A DNA stretch of 64,000 nt, taken from the NCBI GenBank assembly GCA_030848705.1, contig CM061245.1, positions 63,266,006-63,330,005 on the forward strand. Direction: 5' to 3'. The number at the start of each line of letters is the position of its first letter. Positions within the stretch are counted from its first letter, which is position 1. The notes under the pieces were generated by a model. That model was not told the DNA's origin. It saw only the letters and a program-made list of their open reading frames with translations, and did not search any database. This DNA comes from Heracleum sosnowskyi (taxonomy: Eukaryota > Streptophyta > Magnoliopsida > Apiales > Apiaceae). Both the position numbers and the translations under genes were made by a program. Positions 20,450 to 32,271 of this stretch are shown here, in pieces.

Positions 20450-23305
20450 AGCCAATCCTTGCCTCAGCATGACATCATTGGTATTCTTGAGATCCCTGAT
20501 AAGAGTTGCTAACACCTTAGACTCATCAGGCTTGGGGAATGGGTAGTCCACCTCTAGTTTGTTCTTGCCATGATGTCTAGGTGGTGATCTAGTCATGCCA
20601 CTGAAGATAGGTTCAAACTCCTTGACACTAGAATGTTCAACATCAAAGTTTCTTTGCAGAACAATGGTGTCAAGAGTGAGGACCCTCAGAATTGTTGTGT
20701 GGACAGGATGGCTACTTGATGTCATCAGTGTTGGCTCTTTGCTGAATAATGTGGGCTTGATGAAGCTGAAGTGATGCCACAAAGTTTTGAACTGTGGTGG
20801 CATGCTGTGGATTTGATGTATGAGCTTCACCATGTGCCCTTTGATTATTCCTGAGAATGACTGTCTTGGTGTCATTGTGGACATAAGAGTTGGAAAACAA
20901 CCAAGTAGGCATCTCTTGGAGAGTGGAAGGGCCTTCATCTCCTCCTTCACCACTCTCAGAATCATCATTGTCTTCATCATAGCTGAAATCTTCACCAGCT
21001 CCTGAAGGCAGATTCTGAATAGCTTCCTTTGCCCTAGACATTGATTCAGTTGTGTGTACCAAATTCAACATCCTTTCTGCCTCCACATTGCCCTGTCCAG
21101 CCAAGACTTGATAGGTTGGATCAGGATGAGTAAATGTCTCAGCATTCAGGTTGACTTGATCCAACTCACTTTGATATTCAAGTTGGAACAGTCTCTCCCT
21201 GTCTGCATCACTGACATTCATTGACTCACTTGCAATGGCTGAGTCTTCCATACTTATATCTCATGTACCTGCTTTTCTCTCATTTTCTCTCTCTTTTTGC
21301 ATCAGGGGCTCCCCCTGGCTCACTCCTCTCACACCCTCACCTTCACCTACTAAGGTGGAACTCTCAGTGCTCACTTTTACCAGACTGGAAGAAGTAGTCT
21401 GTCTCTCTTGCTCTCCCTCTCCTTTTGCCTGGTTGCAAACCAGCCTCTCACTCTCAGTGTCTTCACTCCCTTCCCTCAAGCCTAGAAGTGTTTGAACTAC
21501 TACTAACTCATCCACACTTGAAGTAGAAATACTTGAAGTTTAAAGTGCAAGTGTGGAAGGAGTATCCGTAGAGGTAGTAGAAGTGTATGTCAACGGATAG
21601 CTAATTTGGGGCATACCCATAGACAGACAAACACTTGTCAACGGATGAGAAATATCCGTAGATGAAGGAAAATAAGTAGCTCTTGAAATTGAGAGTAAGG
21701 CTGAATCTGTAGAGATTGAGTTTAAATTGAGAGCCACGGATGGAGCCAGAGTCTTAGAAATGATAGATTGGTGGTCCAACAAATCATCAATAAGATGATG
21801 ACCACCAATTTCAGAGTGGAGCTTCTCCAAGAAGGTTAAAGATGGAGAATCAGGGATTGATGTGTGAATCATATCCACATCCAAAGAGAGAGTGGGTGAG
21901 CTTGGAGTTTCTGTTTCAGTTTGAATAATTAGAGAATGGGGTTGTGACTCCACATTTATTGGAGCCACATCAAACTGAATTTGAGATGGTGCCATAGGCA
22001 CTGTGTATGATCCCTGTGTAACCCCGGATTGTTTAGACCTCTTTCTCCTTGTATAGGCCATGGATGTATCTGTGGGGCTTCTTGTGTCCATATCCCTCTT
22101 GTGCTGTGTCCCTGGTTGGGGACTCTTTTCAATAGCAACATCCTTTTGGGAGGATGCCACTAGGGATGTGGTAGTTTCCTTTTCAACCACTACATCTTTT
22201 TGAGAAGATACAGGGTGGCTAGGCCGGGACACATTTATCTCACCCTCCTTGTTCTTGGGGTTTCTTTGATGTTCACCCCTTCCCTCACCACTCACTACCT
22301 CCTTCACACTCCCCTCAAGGGCTTGGGTAGTTTTGCAACAGGTGCCTTTTGAGAAGCACCTGAGGTTGGCTTTATGGATTTGGATTTGGGAATTCTAGAG
22401 GTGGCCACTTGGGTAGGAGGCTGTTGGATAGTTCCAGCCTCCATTGTGGCACTGGAAATCAAAGAGATAACAACAGAGGTAGGAACAGTTGAGGAGATTA
22501 CCTGACTCACCTGTGCCTCTTGAGCTGCATTGAAAATTGGTGGATACACCAATTGAACCTCCCTGTTGTGGTTCAGTCTATTCAAGTCCTCAAGGACTCT
22601 CTTATTCTAAACCCAACACTCCTTGGAGTTTGCAGGGAATTGGATCACCAAGTTACTTTCTACATGGTTATCCAACAACATAAAGAATCTAGCATAATAG
22701 ATATTCTTACTTATAGATGCTTTATTCCCTAATTTAGCACCTAGTTCATAAAGAATTAGGGATCCTAGGTTATAAAAGTTATCACTAAGAAGCATATAAG
22801 CAATATCTAGAATGGAGAAAGTAACAGCATCATAGTTGATAATCTTACCAGAGAATACTTTAAGAATGACATCAAAGAAAAAGCTCCATTCTTTGACCAT
22901 GCCTTTCCTTTGAATCTTACTCAAATTATAAGTAGGTAAAGCATAGTTAATCAAATTAAGCATGTTAACTATATCAGTATCACTATGATTTTCTAAACTA
23001 CTGTTATCAGGCAAATTCAAACAGGCAGAGATAATGTCACTATTAATCACATGTTCCTTACCTTGAAGAACAAAAGTAATGGTTGCATTCACAGAATTAA
23101 AAACAGATGATTCCCAGATAGCTTCAATTACCTCAACATAAAGAGTGGGGGCTTCGAACATAGCCTTGGATAGCTTGCAGTTCTGGAAGAACCTCATCAT
23201 AGTGTGATATGATGCGTTCTTCTCCTCGAAGTCCACCAAAGCTGTGAAATTGTTCTTCTCGTATGTGAAACCAGTGAGTGACATTGTTTTGTTGGTTGGT
23301 GCCAT
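20450..23305 (-). pseudogene. Sirevirus A ORF3, N-terminal and middle part
   Basis: It starts at ATG 23305 (MAPTNKTMSLTGFTYEKNNF). The first 230 or so residues form a folded-looking domain with CKLSKAMFEAPTLYVEVIEA, ISACLNLPDN and KEWSFFFDVILKVFSGKI. A single in-frame TAG lies at 22607-22609. A frameshift in a run of four G near 22310 changes frame. The same frame then runs with stops at 21540 and 21261. Another frameshift near 20760 leads into LEVDYPFPKP and DLKNTNDVMLRQGLAVIV, where the solo LTR interrupts. The middle is Ser/Thr/Pro-rich and carries TRRKRSKQ, a possible NLS. With the part at 14900-16037, the original ORF was roughly 1300 codons. Similar proteins follow pol in Sireviruses and have been called env-like. 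I see neither a signal peptide nor a clear transmembrane helix. Confidence 0.75.
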
Positions 23306-23844
23306 TGATGAAAGCTTTGAACTTACAGAGAGAATTTAGCTTTTGAGAGAGAAGAAGTTTTCTTGCCTTAGAGAATTTTTGGAAAATGATAGAAAATGAT
23401 TAACTGAGAGTAAAATTTAATTTATACTCCCCCAAAATAATTCACTAATAAAATGAGAATAATTGAAAGAAATTATCTGATTGGGCAAGAAAGTAACCGT
23501 TTAAAAGTAATGGATTGAAAAGTAAAGCCACGAATTTACTGTAATTACATACACGTATTGTACGCAGGTAACTACGGATAAGATTGTGACTTTAACGGTT
23601 CTGATTAAACTAAACTATCCACGGATAGGATTTTACCTTTTGGGATTCGATATCCGTAGAGGTGTAAAAATGGTATCCGTAGACAAAGAAAATCCAGTGT
23701 CAGAAATGACCATCAACGGATAGGGGTATCCGTAGAAGGAGAAATTTTGACTTAGACAAAATTCTTCTTTTTCAGAGAGTTTTAATTCTCATGAAAATCA
23801 TGTTGACACTGGCTGCATGACAAATCATCAGACATTTAAATAAA
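23306..23844 (-). promoter_or_regulatory. Pol-ORF3 spacer with TATA-like box and family motifs
   Basis: The minus strand has GGAGTATAAATTAAA (TATA at 23426-23420), about 120 bp before the ORF3 ATG at 23305. Between this and the pol stop there are at least six copies of the element motif (23571, 23616, 23651, 23674, 23713, 23727; TATCCGTAGA, TCAACGGATA and variants). The arrangement suggests an internal promoter for ORF3, parallel to Sireviruses B and C in this window. Confidence 0.5.
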
Positions 23845-24225
23845 TCAAGAGTAGTTAAGCATACATAGCTCACTTACCAACCTTGAGAATGTTGATTCAT
23901 CAAGTGGCTTGGTAAAAATGTCTGCAATTCGCTGCTCACTTGGAACAAAATGAAGTTCCACAGTACCATTCATCACATGTTCCCTGATGAAGTGATACTT
24001 TATGTCAATGTGCTTGGTCCTTGAGTGTTGCACTGGATTCTCAGTTATGGCAATTGCACTAGTGTTGTCACATAATATTGGAATCTTATTAACTGTTAGA
24101 CCATAGTCTATTAGTTGATTTTTCATCCAAAGTATCTGTGCACAACAACTTCCAGCAACAATGTATTCAGCCTCAGCTGTAGAGGTAGAGACAGAATTTT
24201 GCTTCTTACTGAACCCATGAGACAA
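23845..24225 (-). pseudogene. pol: Sirevirus A RNase H
   Basis: The C-terminal copia RNase H domain, with SKKQNSVSTSTAEAEYIVAG, LCDNTSAI and HSRTKHIDIKYHFIREHV, ending in the usual DIFTKPLDE...LVSELCML tail. The acidic residues of the STAEAEY and CDNTSA motifs are kept. An extra G at the SWV/GFSKK junction (about 24215) puts it out of frame with the RT. Confidence 0.92.
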
Positions 24226-25969
24226 GCTTGTTTCCTAGAAATTGACAGGCGTCTGTTGTACTTTTTCTGTCAATCTTGCAACCTGCATAGTCTGCATCTG
24301 AATAACCAATTAGATCAAAACTAGATTCTCTAGGGTACCAAATGCCAAGGTTTGGTGTTCCCTTGAGATATCTGAAAATCCTCTTGATAGCAATTAAGTG
24401 AGACACTCTAGGATCAGCCTGAAATCTAGCACAAAGACATGTTGCAAACATAATATCAGGTCTACTAGTTGTTAAATATAGAAGTGAGCCTACCATGCCT
24501 CTATAGCTTGAAATGTCCACAGATTTTTCCTTAGTATTCAATTCAAGCTTAGTGGCAGTTGGCATGGGGGTTTTAGCAGGAGAGCAATCCATTAGATCAA
24601 ACTTCTTTAATAAATCAAAGATATATTTAGTTTGACTAATAAAGATTCCTTCTTTCACTTGCTTAACTTGTAAGCCAAGGAAATAGGTAAGTTCACCCAT
24701 CATGCTCATTTCATATTTACTTTGCATAAGTTTGGCAAACCTTTTGCAAAGCTTCTCATCTGTAGACCCAAAAATTATGTCATCTACATAAATTTGAACA
24801 AGTATGCTAGAGCCATTAACATTTCTAAAGAAAAGAGTTTTGTCAACAGTATCTCTAGTGAAGTGATTCTTTAAAAGAAACTGTGATAGAGTGTCATACC
24901 AGGCTCTAGGTGCTTGCTTCAGTCCATAGAGTGCCTTGAGCAGGAAGTAGACAAATTCTGGATAATTTGGATCTTCAAAACCAGGAGGTTGACTGACATA
25001 CACCTCCTCTTCCAGTTCCCCATTCAAGAAGGCACTCTTGACATCCATTTAATAGACTTTGAAATTGGCATGGGCTGCATAGGCTAGGAATATCCTTATT
25101 GCTTCTAATCTAGCAATAGGGGCAAATGTTTCATCATAATCTATTCCTTCTTCTTGAGAATAGCCCTTAGCAACCAGTCTAGCTTTGTTCCTTGTGACAA
25201 TTCCATTTTCATCCATTTTGTTTCTGAATACCCACTTTGTACCTATAACACTTATGTCCTTAGGTTTGGGTACCAGCTTCCACACTTTGTTTCTTTCAAA
25301 TTGGTTTAGCTCTTCTTGCATAGCTAATACCCAATCTGGATCTAAAAGAGCATCCTCAACTTTCTTTGGTTCTTCTTGAGAAAGAAAGCTGCTGTATAGA
25401 CATTCATCCTGAGTAGCTCTTCTAGTTTGGACATTTGAGGATGCATCACCAATGATCAGTTCAAATGGGTGATCCCTTGTCCATTTTCTTCTTGTTGCAG
25501 GTGTAGGTCTTGAAGATGTAACTCTGTGTTGTGATCCACCTACGGATGTTCCATTTTGGCTTCCTACGGATGCTCCATTTTGGCTTCCTACGGATGCTCC
25601 ATTTGTCCCTTTTATAGACGACTCATTTGAACTTGAGTTATCCATATTTGAGACAATCATTCTTGGAGGTACTGATTCATCCACATAATCATCATCTTCA
25701 TCATCATAATAGAGACCTTCCACCTCATTCTCAAACTTGAGAGTTTCATGAAAACCCTCATCAGTAAGACCTTGTATTCTGGCATCATCAAAAACAACAT
25801 GTACAGATTCCATAACAATGTTGATTATGTGATTAAAAACCCTGTAGGCTTTTCCAGCTGCATATCCCACAAAAGTGGTTTCATTTGCCTTTGACTCAAA
25901 TTTTCCAAGATTTTCACCTTGATTTCTCAATACAAAACACTTGCATTCAAAGACATGTAGAAAATTCAA
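24206..25969 (-). pseudogene. pol: Sirevirus A integrase C-terminus and reverse transcriptase
   Basis: 25969-25050 encodes the integrase C-terminal part (LHVFECKCFVLRNQGENLGK), a linker and the RT start (WVFRNKMDENGIVTRNKARL). A TAA at 25049-25051 replaces the expected Gln codon before MDVKSAFLNGELEEEVYVSQ. RT then continues to 24206 with the YVDD active site (VQIYVDDIIFGS) and FLGLQVKQ. It copies element RNA into cDNA within virus-like particles. The linker holds a 24-bp repeat (see 25539-25612). Confidence 0.93.
25539..25612. repeat. 24-bp repeat in the integrase-RT linker carrying the family motif
   Basis: CCTACGGATG recurs at about 25540, 25564 and 25588, within units encoding GASVGSQN or GTSVGGSQ. 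The units place the element motif (TACGGAT) inside coding sequence at a fixed 24-bp spacing. Confidence 0.85.
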
Positions 25970-26005
25970 GGATGGTTTTCCTCCTTTGAACAGTTGATAT
26001 GGAGT

Positions 26006-27057
26006 TGTTAGGTCCCGATAAGTTTGTAGGGGGGGGGGGGGTTGAATACAAACTATACCGTTTTATCGAATTTGTCCGTTTTAGAATAAAACAATTTAAG
26101 AACAAATTAAGGCGGAATTAAATGAAACAAAATTCAAGTTAAATATAACTTATATTAAACTTGAAAGGTGTTACAAATATGGTACTGATTACAGGATTGA
26201 ATCTCAAACTAATTAAAACAAATCTAGAATAAATTCGACATGAATTTATCTATTTTTGTAATAAAAAGATATAACAATAAATGATAATTTGAGATACGTT
26301 CTAGGGATAAAAATCCGCTAGATAGTTAAAGCAGTACAAGTGAATGAATTCTAGTGGTTTAGATTTAACACTATGATTTTAGAATTAATTCACTAATGAA
26401 AATGATATGGCAGTTTTTGAGTTTGTTCTTGACAGAAACTTTCTGTTGGATAAAATGTTGAGTTGATGGTAATCTCCTGTCTGATCTTTTGATTAAAAGT
26501 AATCCACTTGACACAAAACCTGCACGTGCATTTATCATTGGAATGACTATCAAAATAGTCATGAAAGACTATTAAAATAGCCTGGAATGACTATGCTTAT
26601 AACTGGAATGACTATCGGAATTTACAAGAATTAAAACAGAATTTCTTGAAATGTACTAGGATGACTATCGGGATGACTATCCCTCGATAGTCATTCCAGT
26701 ACATTTTTAATACAAAATGGCTTGGAATGACTATCGGGATGACTATCCTGGATAGTCATTCCAGTTCATTTTAATTAAGAAATTCTAAATTAATTTTAAT
26801 TCTAATTTAAATTAATTCTAATAATTAATTTATTTCATAAATTAATTCTGAAGAATTAATTTATTCAATGAATTAATTACTTAATTTATTTGTTAAATTA
26901 ATTCTGAAGAATTAATTCAATAAATAAATTAAAAGAGAATTTAAATTCTTAAAAGATAGCATAATCAGTCCTTGAACCACTGGAACTTGATGAAGAATAT
27001 TCACTGTCTAAAGTTGACACTTGATGTATTGTCTGGTTCATAAATGACTAACTCCAA
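26006..27057 (-). mobile_element. Partial LTR of another Sirevirus (F)
   Basis: It starts TGTTAGGTCCCG next to a G tract and TTGAATAC, the mirror of the LTR 3' end seen in Sireviruses A and B, so its sense strand is minus. It interrupts the integrase of Sirevirus A (before PYQLFKGGKPS). At 27057 it is cut by the S-family LTR, so only about 1.05 kb is kept. It has its own motif: GGAATGACTATC or its complement at 26540, 26583, 26604, 26659, 26671, 26685, 26723, 26737 and 26750. Confidence 0.75.
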
Positions 27058-28256
27058 TGTAATATCCCAAAATTTTGTAATATTTGAAACCCTGATGAAT
27101 AGTAAATTTGCTGATGTAAAAATTTTCAGACCACACTATGTGGATGGTATGGAATGAATGTTTCGAAGTTATATTATTGATGTATAGGAAGAATAAAAGA
27201 ATGTAAACGCAATCAGAATCAGGAGATTCCCATTCGAATTTTAAATCACTATTCATCGGACAATCGAGGATGTATTGATTTGATCGTTTTGAGAAAGTAT
27301 GTAGAATGAGAAATCCATAATCACATATTAAACCAAGGTTATGAAAAGATCAAGGAAGTATCTCCTATCATTGGTACAGAGAAACGTTTTTAAAATCACT
27401 TGAACCTATCGCGAAACTTAGCGACAAAACAAAAGCGTAACGAATTATGGATTAAACCCTAACCAAAGGAGAAGTATCATATAAGATCATCAAGTGCAAC
27501 ATATAAGAGGATTGATGATACAAATTATGACATAAACATGATGCATGAGGATGACATAGGTGTGACAAGGTGATGACAAGGTGATGAATCACCACATTGT
27601 CACCACTTTCACCACAAACCACAAACTAAATGCCATGTGTCTTGGATGACAAAACCTACTTATGACCACACAATTATATGGCATGTATTAAGTGTTAATT
27701 ATACAAAAAAAAGAAAAAAAGAAATCAAAAGAGATGCATCAAGGAAGAAGCAAACTTTCGGCCCTTTTCCATTTCCTCAAAGTTAAGAAAATTTTCTACA
27801 AGTTCTACTCAACCATAATTCAAGTTCGTGGGCTCTAAATCACCCTCATCCCTAGACTAAGGTAAATCCTTGATCATAGCTTCATCCATGGTTGTTATCA
27901 TGCTCAAAAGTTGAATCAAAGTTGATGATGAATAGTGAAATGAATAGTAATTCTTGATTTTCTTGTTTTGATTTTGAAGTTTAAGGCTTGTAAAGGATAA
28001 TCAAGAAGCAAGGAAGAGTATACTAGCCATCTATATAGTCCATATTAAGTACCAAGGAAGGTATAAACTCTCTCACACTTTTACTTATACTTTGATATTA
28101 GTGATTAAATGGATGATTATTAGTGATAGTGTGATATAGAAGTGATATGCATGATATGTATGATGTTTAGTGGATTAAATGATGGTTGAACTAGTGATTA
28201 GTGTTATGAGCTTGTGTAGACAGAAATAAGGTTGTTTGGATGAGATCCTTGAGTTG
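27058..28256. mobile_element. Truncated S-family LTR
   Basis: It matches the first 1.2 kb of the solo LTR at 16043 (same TGTAATATCCC start and the same GATGAATAGTAAATTTG and GTCACCACTTTCACCA phrases). It stops at about 28256, at a junction with Sirevirus A coding sequence that shares GATGAGATCCTT with the LTR. The rest of this LTR and the Sirevirus A integrase core are missing. Confidence 0.88.
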
Positions 28257-28773
28257 TGATTGTTTGGATGAGATCCTTCATTGACTTGAAGTTCAAATGT
28301 GATAGTCTTTTGTGCCATAGTCAACTCCCATCCTTGCTTGCTTTACTCAGAAGACAAGTGATAGAATTTGAACTTGTTGAGTTGAAGTCAGCTATATACA
28401 CATTACCTTTTCTGTATCCTGTCAACACCACATTATTGTCTTCTTTGTTGGAAACAACACATGCTCCTTGATTGAATGAAACTGAGAAACCTTTATCACA
28501 CAGTTGATTAATACTCAACAAATTATGCTTAAGTCCATCAACTAGTGCTACTTCATCAATGATGACATTCTCCTTTGAAATCAAGCCATATCCCTTAGTA
28601 TAACCTTTGATGTCATCTCCAAAAGTAATGCTAGGGCCAGCTTTCTCCACAAACTCTGTGAGCAGGGTAGAATCTCCAGTCATATGCCTAGAACAACCAC
28701 TGTCTAAGTACCATAGATTCTTTCTGTATCCCTGCACACAACAAAACCAAATCAAGTTGATTTTGGTACCCAA
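28257..28773 (-). pseudogene. pol: Sirevirus A protease and pre-integrase region
   Basis: It carries LWYLDSGCSRHMTGD, the copia aspartic protease active site (DSG), followed by TFGDDIKGYTKGYGLI, a VDGLKHNLLSINQLCDKGF segment and, after a TGA where Trp is expected (about 28327), the GAG-pre-integrase start LWHKRLSHLNFKSMKDL. It then breaks at the S-LTR junction. The integrase zinc finger and DDE core are absent. Confidence 0.88.
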
Positions 28774-31216
28774 GTTTCCTTGGGTCCTCTCCTGTTAGCT
28801 TTGCCTTTCTTGTCATTTTGCACCTTAATCTTAGGTTGAGTTAAATCAACCTTGACCCTGGGTGTTGACCTTTGAGAGACAACATGCTGAGGATGTTCAT
28901 ATGCAAACATGTTTGATACATGTATTTGAGAATTTTGTGCATACATAGCATTCAAGTGTGGCATGCTCCATGTCATTTGTGGCATTGTGAATGCATTCAT
29001 ATAAGGATTTGAAACAAATGGCATGTTGGCATACAAATGTGATGCTTGATCAGTATGTGTAAATATGTTATGCATAACAGGCATATGCATATTGGTTGCA
29101 TGCATTGGCATTTGAACAAGTGGAGTTTTAACAATTTTGCAGTTGGTAGATAAATGATTAACACTACCACACTTTACACAAGTTTTCCTAGGAGCACACT
29201 TGTCAGGTGTATAGTTGTTATTTTTGTTAATCCCTACCTTACCATTTCTGTTCTTTTTCTTTTTCACCTCATCCTTGACCTCTATGTTCTCAACCTTGTC
29301 CTTCAATTGCTTGCTGGACAAGTTACCTATGTTGACATCCTTAGTCTTGGTTTTGCTCCCTTCTCCCTGAACAAAATTTTTGCTGGTTGGACCATACTTT
29401 TTGTTCAGCTTCTCAAGTTTCTCTTGACTAACACTAGATGTACACTTTTTTGGACAAGTCACTTCCGTAGAGGTGTTGTCCATCAACGGATGCTCACTAT
29501 CCGTAGAGGTATTACCCATCAACAGATGCTCACTATTCGTAGAGGTGTCATCTCCTAGACTCTCAACATCTAGTTTCTTTTTATCTCTTCTTGCCGATTC
29601 CTTGTAGAATGTATCCACACCTTGAGCCTTAATGATGTTTGTGGCAACATTCCTGGAATCAGTCCATCTAACTATCGTTTCATGTTCTTTAGCTAACTGT
29701 GCTTTGAGAATTTCTTCTCTTTTAAGCACAATCAGCAAACATCCTTGGCAACTTGACACTCTACTCTCATTTTCTCAAACTCAATAAACTGAGTTTCTAT
29801 AACTGCATTCCTATCACTTAAAAACTGATTAGCATCTTTAATCCTGGTGTTTTCATTAGTAAATGATTTAAGAGAAATACGCATATGATACAATTCAGTG
29901 GACATGTCATTAATTGCACTATTGCATTCCTCAGTAGAAAGCTCAGAGAGATTGGTGGTAATTACCTGATTGGATGATGAACTGGCCTCCTGCTCACTTG
30001 AAGCAGCCATCAGTGCAAGGTTCACAAACTCAGTGTCCTCCTCAAAATCATTCCCATATTCAGCCCAGTCATAGTCCTGAGTTATGAATGCTCTACCCTT
30101 TTGCTTGAGAAGATCAAAGTATTTCTTCTTATAATCAACAAGCTCAAACTTCCTGTCATTCTTCTCAGCCTTTGGTTTTCTGCACTCATTGGCAAAGTGA
30201 CCGCCCATTCCATAATTGAAACATTTAAACTTGGACCTCTCAACAAAATTATTGTTTGAATGAGAGTCCTTTCTGAATGGTTTGGACACATCAGATCTTC
30301 TCTTGAACTTGAGCTTTGAGAATTTTCTTGACAGAAAAGCTAAATGTTCATCTAGCTCATATATCTCCTCTTGATCGGAGGGCTCACTTTCTTCAATCAT
30401 CTTTCCTTTGCACTTCCTTGATTCAGCTCTACCTTCACAAGCACTTTGGCTTGGTGTAGTTTCAGCAGCTTCTTCTTTCATGTCCTCGGCCTTTTCAACA
30501 CTTGCTACTAAAGCAACATATCCATTTTTCTTTTGGACCTTCTCAATTTCTTCATCCTGCTCCATTTCCAGCTCATATGTTTTTAGGGTTCCATACAACC
30601 TCTCAAGAGTAAAGTCCTTATACTCTTGAGTGTTTCTCGAGGAAACAGTCATAGGCTTCCACTCCTTTGGCAAGGCTCTCAGAAATTTAAGATTTGAATC
30701 CTTGACTTGATACACTCTTCCATACAACTTCAATCCATTCAGCAATTTTTGAAATCTACTAAAAGTATCATTCAAAGATTCTCCACTCTTGAAGTGAAAG
30801 TGTTCATACTGTTGTATGAGGAGCTGCATCTTGTTTTCTCTTACCTGCTCAGTTCCTTCCCATATGGTTTGGACACTGTCCCAAATCTCCTTTGCTGTAG
30901 AACAGTTAATAACATTGTCAAACATATCAGAATCGAGACCATTGAATAAAATATTCATGGCCTTCTTTTCTTTATGAACTGCAATGGTATACTCAGGAGT
31001 CCATTCTGAAGGTAACTTTGGAGTGGTGCTTGGAGCTCTTGCAGGTTCTTGAGCTATTGTGGTTTTTGGCTTCATTGGTACATGAGAGTCATGATCTATG
31101 CACTCTACATAACCTTCATCCATAGACATTAGATGTAGTCGCATTTTTACTTTCCAGTGAAAGTAATTTTCTCTATCAAGAACTGGTATTTTGACTCCAA
31201 GATCCTTCTGACCCAT
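28752..31216 (-). pseudogene. gag: Sirevirus A Gag (capsid and nucleocapsid)
   Basis: The ATG at 31216 starts MGQKDLGVKIPVLDRENYFH, the usual Gag N-terminus (UBN2-type capsid). The first CCHC knuckle reads KCFNYGMGGHFANEC, with the second Cys changed to Tyr. Then comes an acidic segment and a coiled-coil stretch. A frameshift near 29745 moves reading to a second frame, which includes a second, intact knuckle CVKCGSVNHLSTNC and a Met/His-rich stretch. The linker at 29460-29545 encodes repeats of HLLMGNTSTDSE type while also spelling the family DNA motif four times. Gag packages element RNA in virus-like particles. Confidence 0.9.
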
Positions 31217-31263
31217 GATTCAGATGTCTTTAGATCTTTAAACTTCTTGTATGTTAGAAGCTT

Positions 31264-31275
31264 GCTCTGATACCA
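31264..31275 (-). other. Primer-binding site, Sirevirus A
   Basis: The minus strand reads TGGTATCAGAGC, complementary to the 3' end of plant initiator tRNA-Met. It begins two bases after the 5' LTR. Confidence 0.93.
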
Positions 31276-31277
31276 AT

Positions 31278-32266
31278 TCTTATTCCCAGACAATGAATCA
31301 AGATTGTAAAAGGGGGGGGGGGGTTGAATACAATCTTTAAAATTTCTTTGATTCTTGATAGTGAATATATGAAATTAAAACAAGAACATAAAAGTAAACA
31401 AGATAGATTCACAAGAATTAAAAATTCAGGTGGATTGTTTTTGTCCACCTGAGAGATTTTATTTGAAGAAATCTCTATGATGTTTATGAAAACACACAGC
31501 TACAAATACATAATTCTAGCTTCAGCAATTTACAAAGGATATTGCTTTGGGCTCTCTAAATTGCCTAAATGATTTCTCTGTTCTAGAATTATGCTTCTAC
31601 TTGGTTATATATCCCAAGTTTACAAAGATATTTGAATAGTCAATAATACAAAAAGTAAATCTATTCAAGATCCTTGTTTCTCCATTCTGAGTAGTGGTCC
31701 ATGTGTTGGTAGCTTTCCCTTCTTGGCTGATTGTCTTTTATAGAAATACTACTTTTGACCATACAAACAGAATGTTACTTCTTCTCGTGACCTTTCCAGA
31801 AATCCTGGCTTCCATGCTTTTTGTAGTCTGTCAACCCATGTGCTCTTACTGAACTGTCCCTTCCACAAGTACAGTGTGTATCCGTAGAAGCTTCTTGAGT
31901 TGTATCTGTTGACAGCTAGTACTGCTATCCATAGACAGTACTTTTTCCACATCCATAGAAGGCTAATTAAGCTATCCGTAGACAGTCAATTTCACTTATG
32001 CAAAATTACAAGGCATTAACTATTTACAATTAGCCTCCCTATTCTACATATCTATTAATAGTCAACATGACTTATTCAGCCTAACAAGATTACTTCAACT
32101 TCAACATCAGAAATACAAAAGCATGTTACATAGAGTCTTATCAGTAGATAAGCTACCCATCTACGGATACTGCATAAGCATGCTATCCGTTGATGGCTAC
32201 ATTTTACTTGTACAATTTTTACTAAGTTAATTTAGTTATCATCAAGAAACAACATAATTCCTAACA
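31278..32266 (-). repeat. Sirevirus A 5' LTR (989 bp)
   Basis: This is the partner of 13875-14723. On the sense strand it runs TGTTAGGAA...GGGAATAAGA; the terminal CA has changed to GA. A TATATAA box (31612-31605, minus) is probably the LTR promoter. Family motifs sit at 31879, 31926, 31973, 32160 and 32183. Confidence 0.92.
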
Positions 32267-32271
32267 CGTAT

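Larger units (their letters stand above)
13875..32266 (-). mobile_element. Sirevirus A (Ty1/copia), nested and decayed
   Basis: A complete-ended LTR retrotransposon of 18.4 kb, inflated by insertions. The order on the minus strand is 5' LTR 32266-31278, PBS 31275-31264, gag, protease, integrase remnant, RT, RNase H, spacer, long ORF3, 3' LTR 14723-13875. Flanks CATAT (13870-13874) and CGTAT (32267-32271) fit a 5-bp TSD with one change. The domain order, two CCHC knuckles, the acidic Gag tail, the extra ORF and LTRs with a C tract near the 3' end mark the Sirevirus (SIRE/Maximus) lineage. Frameshifts and stops throughout make it non-functional. Confidence 0.9.

Noticed and set aside
21235..21515. 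Plus-strand open frames opposite ORF3 of Sirevirus A
   Set aside because: They mirror the Ser/Glu-rich coding strand. The minus-strand frame continues the neighbouring ORF3 protein.
14900..23305. Calling ORF3 of Sirevirus A an envelope gene
   Set aside because: The env-like label is used for Sirevirus third ORFs, but I see no signal peptide and no membrane segment, while basic NLS-like stretches are present.
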